5,558 nucleotides of DNA, from NCBI GenBank assembly GCA_029820875.1, contig JALGUK010000135.1, positions 1-5,558 of the forward strand, given 5' to 3'. Shown in pieces: positions 5,046 to 5,558 of the stretch. The notes beneath the pieces are model-generated. The model saw only the letters and a list, made by a program, of their open reading frames with translations, had not been told where the DNA came from and made no database searches. Both the position numbers and the translations under genes were made by a program. Within the stretch, counting starts at the first letter, position 1. Each line of letters opens with the position of its first letter. Source of the stretch: Candidatus Zipacnadia bacterium (lineage in GTDB: Bacteria > Armatimonadota > UBA5377 > JALGUK01).

Positions 5046-5300
5046 TTGGCACGGAATCAAGGTCGGGGAACGCGGAAGCACCGTAAAAAGGTATGTGTGT
5101 TCTGCGTTGATGCGCGTGGGAAGGTCATTGATTACAAGAACGTGGGACTTCTCAAGCGGTTCATTGACGAGCGCGGCAAGATTCGCAAGGCCCGGGCAAT
5201 GGGCACTTGCAGAACCCACCAGCGAAAGCTATCCAAGGCCATCAAGCGTGCTCGGGAGATGGCGCTATTGCCTTACACTCTCGAACAGACTACAAACTGA
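5046..5300 (+). CDS. rpsR: Small ribosomal subunit protein bS18, zinc-binding form
   Basis: An 84-residue basic protein of the small ribosomal subunit that sits next to S6 on the platform. The core [19 protein letters not shown] at 28-46 and the C-terminal [19 protein letters not shown] at 59-77 are diagnostic of S18. Cysteines C17 and C20 (CVFC) with C55 and H58 (CRTH) form the four-ligand set of the zinc-containing 'C+' version, which many bacteria have lost. The TTG start is supported by AAGGAGG and by the family N-terminus. It has its own strong promoter. S18 usually sits beside rpsF, ssb or rplI. Here none is visible, which may mean a standalone or second copy (inference). Confidence 0.95.
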   Translation: MARNQGRGTRKHRKKVCVFCVDARGKVIDYKNVGLLKRFIDERGKIRKARAMGTCRTHQRKLSKAIKRAREMALLPYTLEQTTN

Positions 5301-5399
5301 CGAACTTGATCCTGTGATAGAATGGGAGCGCCGTATGCATTTGTCGGCTGTCGGATAGACTTCTGCGGCCCTGCAGGTCGCCTTGGAGGCAAGTGACAA
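5301..5399. other. Intergenic region with a weak candidate promoter and mini-ORF
   Basis: The gap between rpsR and the last gene contains an extended -10-like TGATAGAAT (5315-5323) without a good -35 box; the best is CTGACG at 5297-5302 with a short 15-nt spacer. A seven-codon frame, MHLSAVG, runs from 5335 to a TAG at 5356-5358 with GGAG at 5325-5328 before it. Both could be chance. No terminator hairpin is seen after rpsR. Confidence 0.25.
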
Positions 5400-5558
5400 A
5401 TGACGAGCAAGCAAGATCGAGCGGCGATCGAGGATGCCTACGCTCTCGGCGACTACCGCTTCAGCGCTGTTGAGTTCTTCCCCGATGATTTGATGGCCGC
5501 CATTACCGAGATTCGGGTGAACGAACCGGAGGTCATTGAGGCGGAAGCTCAGATCCGC
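5400..5558 (+). CDS. Unrecognised protein, 5' part only
   Basis: The frame from ATG 5400 stays open to the end of the window (53 residues seen). GGAGG at 5385-5389, 10 nt upstream, supports the start. The visible part is acidic (Asp and Glu rich) with no signal peptide, membrane segment or known motif. Predicted helical runs include RAAIEDAYALGDYRF (7-21) and a Glu/Ala-rich stretch (about 42-53). I do not recognise the family and assign no function. It lies 99 bp after rpsR on the same strand and could be transcribed with it. Confidence 0.65.
   Translation, partial: MTSKQDRAAIEDAYALGDYRFSAVEFFPDDLMAAITEIRVNEPEVIEAEAQIR

Noticed and set aside
5014..5358. Open frame of 114 codons overlapping rpsR
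   Set aside because: It is out of frame with the clear S18 gene, lacks a proper ribosome binding site and resembles no family.

Overview
The window comes from a moderately GC-rich bacterial chromosome (GC content judged by eye). The order rsmD - coaD - coiled-coil gene - pta - ackA resembles Bacillota and related Terrabacteria. The cysteine-rich S18 and the repeats upstream suggest Armatimonadota or Chloroflexota, from general knowledge only. The lineage guess is weak. No plasmid, phage, transposase or CRISPR signal was seen.

Bases 1-825 contain no intact gene. They hold a tandem array of composite repeats with a period of about 352-356 bp: two complete units and a third cut short. Each full unit has (A) a palindromic block with two adjacent perfect 10-bp hairpins, (B) a small imperfect hairpin of the dispersed 'TCATTCTGAG' type, and (C) the first 33 codons of a DNA methyltransferase, ending just after its catalytic DPPF motif. 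The methyltransferase fragment is open in unit 1 and frameshifted in unit 2.

Bases 876-2574 form a tightly packed run on the + strand: rsmD (16S rRNA guanine methylation), coaD (coenzyme A synthesis) and a coiled-coil protein of unknown function. Each junction is a 4-nt start/stop overlap, which implies translational coupling. After a 75-nt gap that can fold into competing hairpins come pta and ackA. These two interconvert acetyl-CoA and acetyl phosphate, then acetate with ATP formation. CoaD supplies the CoA precursor for the substrate of Pta, so the cluster joins CoA supply with acetate metabolism.

After ackA a near-consensus sigma70-type promoter (4942-4970) starts a separate unit for rpsR, which encodes a zinc-finger form of ribosomal protein S18 with a TTG start and a strong ribosome binding site. 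The window ends inside an unrecognised + strand gene starting at 5400. All genes are on the + strand. No convincing rho-independent terminator was found.
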